Shown here: positions 8,341 to 17,695 of the stretch, piece by piece | How the letters are laid out: the number at the start of each line of letters is the position of its first letter | How positions within the stretch are numbered: position 1 is the first letter of the stretch | From: G963668435 sp963668435 | GTDB taxonomy: Bacteria > Latescibacterota > Latescibacteria > Latescibacterales > Latescibacteraceae | Direction of reading: 5' to 3' | Assembly (NCBI GenBank): GCA_963668435.2 | Contig: CAXXSC010000008.1 | Span: 1,550,001-1,614,000, forward strand | Length of the DNA stretch: 64,000 nucleotides | Notes under the pieces: generated by a model | The model's database searches: none | The model's input: the letters and a program-made list of their open reading frames with translations, nothing else | Told to the model about the DNA's origin: nothing | Made by a program: the position numbers and the translations under genes

Positions 8341-9477
8341 TCAGAGTGCTATCCAGCTCTTCTCGTTCGCCGAGCGCTCAATCGCGTCGAGCACACGCTG
8401 GCACGCGACACCATCGCCGAAATTCGGATGGAAATCCTTGTTTTCGGCAATAGCGGTCACGAAATTCTTGACCTCTATCACAAACGTGTCGGCATAACCG
8501 ATGCCATGTCCCACCGGCCACGGGCCACCGCCATAAGGATGCTCGTCACAGGTGCAGTTAATCTTGGAGAAACCCTGCTCGCTCAATCCGAGTGTATTGT
8601 CATAATAATACAGGGAATTCTGTTCCTCGAAATCCCAATAGATCGAGCCTTTCTCGCCGTTGACCTCGATACAGTTGTGGTTTTTCCTTCCGGTGGCAAG
8701 CCGTGTCGCCTCGAAACAGCCGGTAGCCCCGTTGTCGAAACGGCAGAGGAACTGGGAAACGTCATCGACCGTCACCCGCCCTTTTGCGCCGTTCGGATCG
8801 CTGCCGTCGAGCGGTCGCTCCTCGATCATCGTGGCAGTCGCACCCACAAGTTCGGTGATCTCAGCGCCGGTGACGAAACGAGCGGCATCGATCGAATGGG
8901 CACAGATGTCGCCGAGTGCACCCGAGCCAGCCAGTTTCTTGTCCAGACGCCAGACCATCGCGAAATTCGGATCGACAATCCAGTCTTGCGCATAACGTGC
9001 GTGGACATGGAAAATACGTCCGATTTTGCCTTCCTCGACAAAACGCTGTGCCAGCGCCAACGCCGGTGTCGAACGGTAGGAATAGCCGCAACAGTGCTTA
9101 ACGCCGGCCTTTTCGACCGCCTCGAACATTTCCTCCGCCTCGGAGAGGGTGTTGGCGAGCGGTTTCTCGCAGAGAACATGTTTTCCCTGACGTGCCGCCT
9201 CGACAGCCATCTCATGATGGAGGAATCCCGGTGTCGCAATGCTGATGAGGTCGATATCGTCGCGGGCAACGAGTTTCCGCCAATCGCTCTCGTACTCCTT
9301 CCAGCCGAATTTGTCGGCGAACGCGGCGAGGTTTTCGTCACTGTCCTTGGCGCAGACACACTGCATGATCACGTTGACGGGGAGATCGTACCAGATTCCC
9401 GCGTTACGGTATGCATTGGAGTGCGCGACGCCCATAAACTGATGGCCGATAAGCCCGACCCTGATTTCTTTTTTCAT
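8341..9477 (-). CDS. Gfo/Idh/MocA-family NAD(P)-dependent oxidoreductase
   Basis: A 378-residue protein with an N-terminal Rossmann domain (IRVGLIGHQFMGVAHSNAYRNA), the conserved HVLCEKPLANTLSEAEEM segment carrying the family Glu-Lys-Pro, and a C-terminal alpha/beta substrate domain with GDICAHSIDAARFV. Members oxidise or reduce sugars and inositols at a ring hydroxyl. Substrate unknown. The DegT-type aminotransferase lies upstream on the same strand, which is consistent with modified-sugar handling. Confidence 0.9.
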   Translation of the reverse strand: MKKEIRVGLIGHQFMGVAHSNAYRNAGIWYDLPVNVIMQCVCAKDSDENLAAFADKFGWKEYESDWRKLVARDDIDLISIATPGFLHHEMAVEAARQGKHVLCEKPLANTLSEAEEMFEAVEKAGVKHCCGYSYRSTPALALAQRFVEEGKIGRIFHVHARYAQDWIVDPNFAMVWRLDKKLAGSGALGDICAHSIDAARFVTGAEITELVGATATMIEERPLDGSDPNGAKGRVTVDDVSQFLCRFDNGATGCFEATRLATGRKNHNCIEVNGEKGSIYWDFEEQNSLYYYDNTLGLSEQGFSKINCTCDEHPYGGGPWPVGHGIGYADTFVIEVKNFVTAIAENKDFHPNFGDGVACQRVLDAIERSANEKSWIAL

Positions 9478-9557
9478 AACATTTTTCCGTTTGGTGTGAA
9501 TGAGGCCCCCTTTGGGACACAGTTATTGATCTTCAAGTTCGATAAGCCGAAAATCGT

Positions 9558-10745
9558 TCATAGTACTGCGTGGAAACGATCTGCGACCTTCTTGATTTCA
9601 TCATCTTCAGACATGATATTGATGCCGAAACCGGCACCGAGACCGCCATCGACAACCCCGATACTGATATTCATGGCACGGCTCAGGATATCGTCCGTTT
9701 TCGGATAGGCGCCCTTGCCGAAGGGTCTGCCGATACTCTTAAGGTAGGCGCCGATATGCTCCATGTTGGCGTAGACATGCCATCCGCTGTGATCGATAGT
9801 TTTTGAGCCGAGCTCCGCACTGACCGCGGTGGCTTTCGCCTGCTCCCTAAACAGCACGGTCAGAAGTGTGTTGCACTCGCCGGGATCGTTGATCTTTCTG
9901 AATGTGTAACTCTCATGTTCACCGATAAGAGCTTTAAGTTTAGCTTTTTTCTCACCGAGTGTCGTAACAATATTACTGAGTTTTCTGAGCTGGGCCAGCG
10001 CAACCGCCCCAAGAAGCTCGTTAACCCGGAAATTGAGCCCGATAATGTTCCTGCTCCCGACTTGGACACCGGCACGGTTTGCGGTGTGCCCCTGATCATG
10101 GACAGCGAACGCGTTTTCGTAAAGCGTTTTGTCGTCTGTCGCCACCATGCCGCCGTCACCGGCAGTGATAGTCTTGAATACATTCAGCGAATATGCGCCA
10201 ATCGCGCCGATCGTGCCCAGCTTCTTGCCCTTGTACGCGCCGCCGCATGCCTGGCAGCTGTCCTCGATGACCACGAGGCCGTGACGGTTGGCGATGTCCA
10301 TGATCGCATCCATGTCGCATGGGTTGCCCAGCATGTGAACCGGCATGATCGCTTTCGTTTTCGGCGTAATCCGGTGCTCGATGTCGCCGGGATCGAGACA
10401 AAGGCTCTCATCGATTTCCGCAAGCACGGGAACAGCCCCGGCAAAGATCACTGAGCTGAAGGTCGCCACAAAAGTATAGGCAGGCACGATGACCTCGTCA
10501 CCCTCACCGATCCCGAGCGCTTTGAGAGAAATGAGGAGCGCCGCAGTGCCGGAACTGGTGGCAAGCGCATGCCCAACATTCATGTAGTCCGCGAATTCCT
10601 CTTCAAGGGTATAGACCTTGTGCTTAAAAGAGGGATCACTCATGTCGCCGTAGCGGAACAGGTGGCCCGTTTCAAGCACATCGAGAATCTCTTTTTTTTT
10701 CCTCGTCTCCGATCCAGTATGAACCCGGTCCAGCCATGACAGCAC
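9558..10745 (-). CDS. DegT/DnrJ/EryC1/StrS-family aminotransferase
   Basis: A 395-residue PLP enzyme. Motifs are DEVIVPAYTFVATFSSV, the PLP-phosphate and ring contacts in VIEDSCQACGGAYKGKK, and the Schiff-base Lys in SLNVFKTITAGDGGM. The family transfers amino groups to keto-sugars or catalyses related dehydrations. Reading starts at a GTG (10745) after AAAGGGAT; no in-frame ATG fits as well. It is followed after 80 bases by the Gfo/Idh oxidoreductase and probably shares a transcript with it, a common pairing in amino-sugar metabolism. The exact sugar is unknown. Confidence 0.88.
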   Translation of the reverse strand: MLSWLDRVHTGSETRKKKEILDVLETGHLFRYGDMSDPSFKHKVYTLEEEFADYMNVGHALATSSGTAALLISLKALGIGEGDEVIVPAYTFVATFSSVIFAGAVPVLAEIDESLCLDPGDIEHRITPKTKAIMPVHMLGNPCDMDAIMDIANRHGLVVIEDSCQACGGAYKGKKLGTIGAIGAYSLNVFKTITAGDGGMVATDDKTLYENAFAVHDQGHTANRAGVQVGSRNIIGLNFRVNELLGAVALAQLRKLSNIVTTLGEKKAKLKALIGEHESYTFRKINDPGECNTLLTVLFREQAKATAVSAELGSKTIDHSGWHVYANMEHIGAYLKSIGRPFGKGAYPKTDDILSRAMNISIGVVDGGLGAGFGINIMSEDDEIKKVADRFHAVL

Positions 10746-11300
10746 ATCCCTTTCTCTTCGATATTTTCGTGCGCTTATTACTATTCGAAAAAGAGTCGAC
10801 GGTCAATTCCGCGAACATCCCTTATTCTTCAAAGTTGTCACCCGCTGCCACTAATGCTTCTCACCGTTTCGTTTTCACACACCCATGCTCTCTGCTTCAA
10901 TTGTAAAAATATCCCGTCTGATATCATAACCCATAATTTTTATCGGAGGGAACTATATTTTCGTATTATGGAACTAGATATATACAAAACAGTCACGTCA
11001 ACAGCAAAGTGTTTCACGCTGTCATTGTTTTTTTGGAGCGTAATAACGAAACATGTGACAGGATTCCCAACATTCTTTTGCGGACAGCCGCTGGCATAGA
11101 TCGCCAGAAGCAGTGCATTCAACTTCATGGACAACATCGCAATCAGATAAAAAGCAGCTGAAGATTGTTACGCCTGGCACTTGCGCAGGCTGTCGTAAGT
11201 TCGTACAATACAATGCCCGACATCGGCAATGAATATATACCTGACCGGTTCGCACAATGACGGTTCATTTTTAGCTATACGCACATGAAAGGATGTTTGA
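10746..11300. other. Divergent intergenic region, no gene found
   Basis: About 555 AT-richer bases between the divergent aminotransferase and alpha-galactosidase genes. Short frames on both strands have no recognisable protein features. It should hold both promoters. A GAAAGGATG ribosome site lies at the alpha-galactosidase end. Confidence 0.4.
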
Positions 11301-13874
11301 ATGAAAAAAACAGTTATGTCATTTATCATTCTCCTCACCCTGCTCTTTTGCTGCGGAGTAACATATGCAGACAATTTAGCACTTGCTGTCACGCAGGACA
11401 GGAATGCTCTTGTGCTCGAAAATGAGCTGATGATCAGGCGTTTCGATTTCTCCCCCAAAAGCTCCGGCGCTATCAAAGTCAGCGTGACCTCCAGGGAAAC
11501 CGGTGCTGTTGTCAGCAGCGGCAGCCAGCCATATTTCGAGTTTGTCATCGACAATACTCTTGTCACGGCGAATGACAAGCTCTGGCGGTATCGTTCATTT
11601 TCCGAGCGTGCCATGGGCAATGGCGGCAAAGAGGTGACACTGGTATTCGAGGGCAGGAAAAAACCGGTCAAGGGCCTTGAACTCCACATCGTCCAGCAGA
11701 TTTTTACCGGTACGACTCTTGTCCGTGAACAGCTAAGGCTCGAATCATCAGGCCGCGGCAAATTCAACCTGAACAAGCTGGATGGCGCCCTCCACTTCCG
11801 CTTCCCCTGCTACTCGGTCGAAAACGCCGAAAATGTCAGCAGCACGGAAATCCGTATCGCCTCATGGGCGGGCGAGCTCATCGACACCGACAGCGCCGCG
11901 GCACAGGACGAACGTTTCCAGTACCGGAAATACAACGACCACAATCTCGCAAACTGCCATATGTTCCATCCTCGGGTGCTCCGGGAAACACTTGAACAAA
12001 ACGGAGAGCGCACAATGAAAGGCCCGCTCGCTATCGCAGAAACAGCATCGGTCAACTGGATCAGCGCTTACGAGCATGCCTCCCAGGATGACATAAAAGG
12101 ATTCTACGGTGAAGACGACAGCAGTGGACGTGACGCACTTCAGGGCACAGTCGGCACATTCGATTTCACAATCGAGGACAGTGATATGCATTTCCTCGGA
12201 ATCAGGCAGGAAAAGAAAAACGGCAGGCTCGACATATCACTCGACATCCTGCGCGGCGGCTACCTCGACGGTGAAACCATCGACAGGAAACATCCCTACA
12301 AGACAGTCTGGAACGCCTCGGCATTCTATCATGAGCGCGGCATCGACAAAGGCAAGGAGATCATCCGCGATTATCTCTGGCGCTGTATCTGCGAAAAAGA
12401 TGCCTCACGAAGGCCTTCATTTTACTACAATTCATGGGGCATGCAGCGATCTTTTCAGGATGACGGTGGTGTGCGGGCACGTGTAAACGAACAGTACATG
12501 ATCGAAGAAATACGGCGTGCCGCAGAAATGGGAATCGACACTTTCGTGCTCGATGACGGCTGGGAACAGTATCACGGCGGGTGGACAGCGAACACGGAAC
12601 GTTTTCCCAACGGCCTAGCACCGATCAAGGCCGAACTCGACCGTCACGGCATGAAAATGGGCCTCTGGTTCTCACCGCTCGGAACACAGACAGATGCTGA
12701 ACGATATCACGAGCATCCCGATTGGATTGTCCTCGATTCAATCGGCCAGCCGGTTCGTTCACAGTGGAACAATCCGGTCTTCGATTTCGTGGGACCGTTC
12801 CGCGATGCATTTGTCGATGATTGCAAAAAGCTTATCGACCAGGGCGCTCGATATTTCAAGTGGGATGCCATAAATACCGTCTTCAGCGCTCAGCCGAACC
12901 TCGATCACGGCAGCGATAAATATTCGAAAGAAGAGCTCAGGGCACGTTACGAGTACCTCCTGCCGATATATGTTACCGAGGCGATGGAGGAACTCACCGA
13001 TTACGAGCCGGAGCTGGTGATCGAGATGGATCTCACCGAGGCGAAACGTGTGATGTGCGGGCTTTGCATACTGAGCCAGGGCAAGTTCTACTGGATCAAT
13101 AACGGCGCGAGCTGGTACAAGGATTACTATGCTTTCCGCACGAAATCCATCAGGACCGTGCACAATGAGTTTGCCGACATCATCCCGCTCGAGCTTTTCA
13201 CCTGCGCCAACTATCCACACAACAACAAAGGATTCCAGCGTTACAATGTCAACACCTCGATCATCGCCGGACACGGTTTCTGGGGCGCGCTGGAACTTAC
13301 AAGCGAAGCAGACCGTCAGTTCATCGGCAGCCAGCTCGCCAAGGCGAAACAGGTCCTGCCGTATGTGGCCGGATCGGCGCCAGAAATCATCGGCAGAGTC
13401 GGCGCTTCGCCCGAAATCTACACCCAGGTGAACAGTGACGAGGCGGCGGGCCAGGTAGTCGCATTCAGCGGACAGGCAATGCACTATCATCACGCCGTGC
13501 AGCTGGCCCAGGACAAGCTCCTCGGTGTAATGAACCACGCCTACTCGGTCGACAGGAACACTCTTTTCCTGCGATTCGGCTTCCCCATGCCCGATGCCAC
13601 ACGCGAGGCATTCATCATTCCCAACGAAGGCAGAAACATAACTGTCCTGAAATCCAGCTCATGGCTCGATACGCTCGACCTTGCCGACGGCACACTGAGC
13701 TATACTGTCGGTGCCGCAGGCGAGCAGACAATACGCTGGGGATCGGAAAACGGGGAACCTGAAGTCGCCTCCAGGGAAGGTATCAGCGCAGAAATCACCA
13801 AGAAGGAAAACAACTATATCATTAAGGTCACCACGGCCGAAAAGGGGCTGAATGTCAGTATCAGCGGCCGCTGA
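11301..13874 (+). CDS. Secreted GH36-like alpha-galactosidase
   Basis: An 857-residue enzyme with a signal peptide (MKKTVMSFIILLTLLFCCGVTYA). An N-terminal beta-sandwich (to about 350) precedes a TIM barrel with FVLDDGWEQYHGGW, HGMKMGLWFSPLG and RYFKWDAINTVF; the Asp at about residue 522 in KWD is the expected nucleophile of GH27/GH36 (clan GH-D) enzymes. The C-terminal part is beta-rich. It cleaves terminal alpha-galactosides or related sugars outside the cytoplasm. It stands alone on the plus strand with a long upstream gap and faces the terminator of the next gene. Confidence 0.85.
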   Translation: MKKTVMSFIILLTLLFCCGVTYADNLALAVTQDRNALVLENELMIRRFDFSPKSSGAIKVSVTSRETGAVVSSGSQPYFEFVIDNTLVTANDKLWRYRSFSERAMGNGGKEVTLVFEGRKKPVKGLELHIVQQIFTGTTLVREQLRLESSGRGKFNLNKLDGALHFRFPCYSVENAENVSSTEIRIASWAGELIDTDSAAAQDERFQYRKYNDHNLANCHMFHPRVLRETLEQNGERTMKGPLAIAETASVNWISAYEHASQDDIKGFYGEDDSSGRDALQGTVGTFDFTIEDSDMHFLGIRQEKKNGRLDISLDILRGGYLDGETIDRKHPYKTVWNASAFYHERGIDKGKEIIRDYLWRCICEKDASRRPSFYYNSWGMQRSFQDDGGVRARVNEQYMIEEIRRAAEMGIDTFVLDDGWEQYHGGWTANTERFPNGLAPIKAELDRHGMKMGLWFSPLGTQTDAERYHEHPDWIVLDSIGQPVRSQWNNPVFDFVGPFRDAFVDDCKKLIDQGARYFKWDAINTVFSAQPNLDHGSDKYSKEELRARYEYLLPIYVTEAMEELTDYEPELVIEMDLTEAKRVMCGLCILSQGKFYWINNGASWYKDYYAFRTKSIRTVHNEFADIIPLELFTCANYPHNNKGFQRYNVNTSIIAGHGFWGALELTSEADRQFIGSQLAKAKQVLPYVAGSAPEIIGRVGASPEIYTQVNSDEAAGQVVAFSGQAMHYHHAVQLAQDKLLGVMNHAYSVDRNTLFLRFGFPMPDATREAFIIPNEGRNITVLKSSSWLDTLDLADGTLSYTVGAAGEQTIRWGSENGEPEVASREGISAEITKKENNYIIKVTTAEKGLNVSISGR

Positions 13875-13923
13875 TGCTATCGAAAAGCGCTTGATACAGC
13901 GCAATGAACACCATATCCGGTTT

Positions 13924-13960
13924 AAAAAAACAGGGCGGGATGATAGTACATCCTGCCCTG
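13924..13960 (-). terminator. Rho-independent terminator of the minus-strand aminotransferase
   Basis: CAGGGCGGGATG (13931-13942) pairs with CATCCTGCCCTG (13949-13960) around the loop ATAGTA, a 12-bp stem with one G-T pair. On the minus strand it is followed by seven T (13930-13924). It is 63 bases past the aminotransferase stop. Confidence 0.85.
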
Positions 13961-14022
13961 CTTCATACTGTATCGATTATCTCACGCAATGAATGCGGGA
14001 GCGATTTGACATCGTATAATAG

Positions 14023-15120
14023 CTATTTCAGATCGGCGAGTGCTTTGCCCATGTTTGCAAGGCCGGTCTGGATTTCTTCGAGGTTGGCACCGAAACCGAG
14101 ACGGAAATAATGGTTGTCCATCTCGAAACAACGTCCCGGAATCGTGAATGTCCGGTATTTCTCCACCACCGACACGATCAGTTCCTCAGGATCGACCCCG
14201 GAGCTTTCTTTCAGGCGGGGAAACGCGACAACACCTGCCTCGGGGAATACCCATTCGAAATCCTCCTGGGCTTTCATCCACTCGTCGACTGCGGCGCGGT
14301 TACGCTTGATATGATCGCGCGACTTGATCAGGTATTTCTCTTTCTCGGCGAGCACCTCGAGGGCGATATTTTCGCTCATGACATTGTTTGTGATACTGAT
14401 CTGCTCCCTGATGGCGAGCAAGTCCGCCAGAAGCTGCTTGTCCTGGGTAGTCGCCCAGCCAAGCCTGATACCCGGGATTCCATAGCATTTCGACATGCTG
14501 GAAAGGCTGATCACGCGGGGGCTCAGTGTCGAGGCCGGCGGCAGGATCGAGTCAAAACACATGTCGCGGTAGGTCTCGTCGAAGAGGAGCCAGGTGTTGT
14601 TCTTCTCTACAATCTCGATGATGCGGTGAAGCTCATCCTCGGTGATCATGGAGCCGGTCGGATTGTTGGGATGTGTCAGGCTCACGATTTTTGTCTCGGG
14701 CGTGATCATGCTCTCGAGCTTATCGATGTCAGGCTTGAACGCGTTATCGAAATCGAGGCCGAAAAGGTCGACTTTGCATCCGAGTGAACGCGGAACCTCA
14801 TACATGGAGGTATAGTTCGGATGCTCGACAATTACATGGTCACCCGGCTTACAGAGCGCGCACATGATGATGAAATTCGCCTCGCTGCCACCCGAGGTGA
14901 CAATGACATTCTCGGGTGCGAAACCGGGATAATCGCGGGACAGCATCTCACGGAGCGCGGGAAGCCCCTCATGATAGCCATAGCGAAGCGGCAGTGCGCC
15001 AAGATCAATACCGAGCTGTTCGAAAGTCATGTATTTCACAGCACTTTCACCGATATCGTAATCGACTTCATACTGATACTTGTCGAACCAGACTTCGAGC
15101 GACATGCGTTCAAACCACAT
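14023..15120 (-). CDS. Fold-type I (class I/II) PLP aminotransferase
   Basis: A 365-residue enzyme with the usual class I/II layout: VIVTSGGSEANFI (PLP phosphate site), SLTHPNNPTGSM (Asn contacting PLP), LLFDETYRDM (Asp/Tyr), the Schiff-base Lys in SSMSKCYGIPGIRLGW, and the substrate-carboxylate Arg in NHYFRLGFG near the C-terminus. It probably transaminates an amino acid; the exact substrate is not clear. Transcription ends at the strong hairpin at 13924-13960. Its neighbours give little functional hint. Confidence 0.88.
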   Translation of the reverse strand: MWFERMSLEVWFDKYQYEVDYDIGESAVKYMTFEQLGIDLGALPLRYGYHEGLPALREMLSRDYPGFAPENVIVTSGGSEANFIIMCALCKPGDHVIVEHPNYTSMYEVPRSLGCKVDLFGLDFDNAFKPDIDKLESMITPETKIVSLTHPNNPTGSMITEDELHRIIEIVEKNNTWLLFDETYRDMCFDSILPPASTLSPRVISLSSMSKCYGIPGIRLGWATTQDKQLLADLLAIREQISITNNVMSENIALEVLAEKEKYLIKSRDHIKRNRAAVDEWMKAQEDFEWVFPEAGVVAFPRLKESSGVDPEELIVSVVEKYRTFTIPGRCFEMDNHYFRLGFGANLEEIQTGLANMGKALADLK

Positions 15121-15378
15121 AAAAAGCCTCCTTCAATCCGATATTATATAGTGTTTTTTCAAGATCGTTGAAATGAGTCAGGCCGCCCGCTAAAAAACGG
15201 GGGACAAGAGATTCCAATATACGTCAGGGATCCGGTTGGAGCAATGGGAAATGGCACACAGACACTCTCGGGCAGACAGTGCATCTTCAGCGAGAGAAAA
15301 AACGCCCTGCCAGCAAGCATTGTGTTGATTGTCAATGAGTTATAACGACGTGAACCCGGAAGGCAAAGCTGACGGCTG

Positions 15379-15840
15379 CTAGCGTCGCCTGAACTGTTCA
15401 ACAAACAGACGCTTCATTTCCTCGGGATTATCCGCCTTGAGGAACTGGCCCCTTACGCCAGAGCGAGAGAACATTGCACCGATACCTGCAAATATTTCGA
15501 GGAATAATCCCTTGTTTTTTTCCGGCGCGCCAAGAAGAATGATAATGTTTACCGGGAGCCCGTCGAGTGATTCATACTCGATCCCATCACGGGAACGGCC
15601 CACAGCCATTACCAGATCGTTCAGCGCGGAACTTCTGGCATGGGGTATCGCAATACCCGAACCGATACCGGTGCTCATGATCATTTCGCGAGCTCTGATA
15701 TCCTCGAGAAATTTTTCGGTATCGCTGACCTGAGGAGTTACCCCGGCCAGCCGTGCGAGTTCCTTCAGAGCTGCTGATTTATTGGAGACTTCAAGTTCGC
15801 AGATACAGTCTGCGGCCAGTATTTTTTCAATATCCGGCAT
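15379..15840 (-). CDS. PTS EIIA domain protein (fructose/nitrogen type)
   Basis: A 153-residue single-domain EIIA of the PtsN/fructose type. The phosphorylatable His lies in GSGIAIPHARSSALNDL. The start MPDIEKILAADCICELEV and the final helix (EEMKRLFVEQFRRR) cover the full usual length. No EIIB/EIIC or HPr gene is near, so it more likely serves regulation, as in the nitrogen PTS, than direct sugar import. Confidence 0.9.
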   Translation of the reverse strand: MPDIEKILAADCICELEVSNKSAALKELARLAGVTPQVSDTEKFLEDIRAREMIMSTGIGSGIAIPHARSSALNDLVMAVGRSRDGIEYESLDGLPVNIIILLGAPEKNKGLFLEIFAGIGAMFSRSGVRGQFLKADNPEEMKRLFVEQFRRR

Positions 15841-16179
15841 ATAACCTTTCCTGTTGAAAAAGCGGGACGGAGAGTAAACGAACTTCCCCGGAGCAGAGCT
15901 TCGAGGTATAAAATATCAGTTCCCTACCCCCAACCCTTGCCCCCTATGGGGGAAAGATGTCGTGAAACGACAGAAAGGGGGCCGGAAATACTTGATTAAT
16001 CCCTGAGGAAACTCTGAGAATTTCTATTGATTAACCGTTCCGCACGTGCTGTTCTACAGCGTAAAGAACCGCCGAAAACAGTAATGTTATCGGCGGCATT
16101 GTAATCCTGACCGACTGAGACCGGCACATAAAGATCGAATCGTTGTTATCTACTGTTCTTGTTGTAATCAGCCGTTCAA
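15841..16179. repeat. Gene-free gap with a dispersed palindromic repeat
   Basis: Within this gap, 15936-15990 carries CCCCCTATGGGGGAAAG, then GATGTCGTGAAACGACAG, then AAAGGGGGCCGG. The same arrangement recurs in opposite orientation at about 44698-44750 with compensating changes in the small stem (GTCGT/ACGAC against GTCAC/GTGAC). It looks like a structured, non-coding repeat of this genome. The rest of the gap holds no gene that I can support. Confidence 0.6.
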
Positions 16180-16617
16180 CTAGTTGCCAAACACTTTCAT
16201 GGACCGCGATTCTTTTTTTCGCGATACCGGGATGTTCAATTCCCGTCCGCCGGTCATGAGTGTCGCGGAATCGACAAACCAGCGTTTTTTATCATCCTGT
16301 ACAAGCTGTATATACGCATTCCCGGTGCCATCTTCCCCCCTGACACTCATGGAACAGAACGAGGACTTATTCGCCCCCCGCCCGGCGCCGAGCACCTTTA
16401 CAGAGATGATTTTGCCAAGCTCACGGGCTATTCTTCCGTTATCTTCGCAGAATCGGGTTGCAACCACCTTGTAATCACTTCTGTCGACCGTTGAAAAGCC
16501 CATGCTTTTCAGCACCTGCAGTCCCACAAATCCACCGACAACAATAACAAACACAACAACATGCCACAGTTTTATCGATGCCAACCCCTTGCGCAGGGTT
16601 GTAAAATCACCAGCCAT
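16180..16617 (-). CDS. Small single-pass membrane protein, possibly Coa1-like
   Basis: About 145 residues from the ATG at 16617, which has a perfect AGGAGG site 7 bases upstream; the earlier GTG at 16626 overlaps that site and is rejected. One membrane helix (VVVFVIVVGGFVGLQVL) is followed by a small alpha/beta domain with VKVLGAGRGANKSSF and AYIQLVQDDKKRWFVDSATL. The layout recalls bacterial proteins with a cytochrome-oxidase-assembly-1-like domain, but this is a weak impression. Function unknown. It is transcribed away from the lipoprotein gene that follows. Confidence 0.6.
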   Translation of the reverse strand: MAGDFTTLRKGLASIKLWHVVVFVIVVGGFVGLQVLKSMGFSTVDRSDYKVVATRFCEDNGRIARELGKIISVKVLGAGRGANKSSFCSMSVRGEDGTGNAYIQLVQDDKKRWFVDSATLMTGGRELNIPVSRKKESRSMKVFGN

Positions 16618-16751
16618 AGGTATCACCTCCTGAGCCTAACTTTTAGAATAATAATAAAAAAACGACGAAAAAAGAGGATTTTTTTTCTTTTTCCCCGTTA
16701 AATACTATATTAGACTGTAAATACTATATTAATTTTGCGGGGAGGTGTCTC

Positions 16752-17651
16752 ATGAAAAAGCTTGTCATTATTCTGGCAGCATTGCTGTTCAGTTCCTGCA
16801 CTATGTTCGTTTCCCAAAACCTGAACGGGATAATACGCGACACCCAGGGATTCTCCCTCGAGAGGATTCGTGTCCGTGATAAAGCAATCAATCTGAAATC
16901 TATTTTGTCCGGCGACAAGGACATGTTCGTTGAATTTGGCGCAGACAGCACGTTTATCGCAGAATACAGCGGCAACATGCACCGCATGACAGTCGAGTCT
17001 GTCGCATTCACCTCGACACGCGGCGCTGTCGGGGCATTCAAGCTGACAGAACTGCCCGGGGCCTATCCAATTGAAACCGGTTTCATGGGACGACGCAACG
17101 ACAGTCTCTGCCAGTTTGTAAAAGAGCAGGTCATCATCTCGGTTAAACCGCAGAAAGCCGCCGGCATGGAGGCGGCACAGAAACTGGCCGGAGAGCTCGC
17201 GAAACATATCGGCACCTCAGGCCTCGATCCGGAAATATACAGGACACTGCCCACAAGCAATCGAATCGCTGACAGCGAATACTATTTCATGGGCAGCCGC
17301 TCCTTCAAACTGCGTTTCCCGGCAAATCTCGCTGATGATCTGGCCATACCGGTCGCCAGGGAAGGCTGGAGCGCGAATTATGACCCCGGCGACGGAGCCG
17401 TGACATTATTCAAGATCAGGTTCCCCTCACCCGCAATAGCAAAGGATGCCCTGAATGCATACCTGAAAAAACACGGGGATCGTCCTGTGATCACACCGCG
17501 CGAGTCACTTCAATACTATACAATCATTGAAAAAGACCGCAAAGAAACGTATATTGCCGATTATGCCGACTGGCTCTATTTCATGGCAAACTGTCCGCCT
17601 GAAGGAAAAAGCCGCCAGTTTATGGAGTTCATCCTGCGCGGTGGGAGATAA
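16752..17651 (+). CDS. Lipoprotein of unknown function
   Basis: A 299-residue protein with a lipoprotein signal (MKKLVIILAALLFSSC, lipobox SSC). Two similar-looking halves carry short beta/alpha segments (MTVESVAFTSTRGAVGAFKL and ITPRESLQYYTI). The style resembles DUF6599-type secreted proteins, but I cannot confirm the family. A GGGGAGG ribosome site lies before the ATG. It sits 44 bases upstream of the mannose-1-phosphate guanylyltransferase gene and may share its transcript. It should be anchored in the envelope. Confidence 0.65.
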   Translation: MKKLVIILAALLFSSCTMFVSQNLNGIIRDTQGFSLERIRVRDKAINLKSILSGDKDMFVEFGADSTFIAEYSGNMHRMTVESVAFTSTRGAVGAFKLTELPGAYPIETGFMGRRNDSLCQFVKEQVIISVKPQKAAGMEAAQKLAGELAKHIGTSGLDPEIYRTLPTSNRIADSEYYFMGSRSFKLRFPANLADDLAIPVAREGWSANYDPGDGAVTLFKIRFPSPAIAKDALNAYLKKHGDRPVITPRESLQYYTIIEKDRKETYIADYADWLYFMANCPPEGKSRQFMEFILRGGR

Positions 17652-17695
17652 ACTTCTTTCGCCCGCTTGATAGAATTGGAGATAAATGCCACCGA

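Noticed and set aside
8428..9708. Plus-strand frame of about 425 codons
   Set aside because: It is the antisense of the Gfo/Idh oxidoreductase and part of the aminotransferase; both real genes have clear motifs.
12759..13538. Minus-strand frame opposite the alpha-galactosidase
   Set aside because: Shadow of a well-supported gene; no start site or domain.
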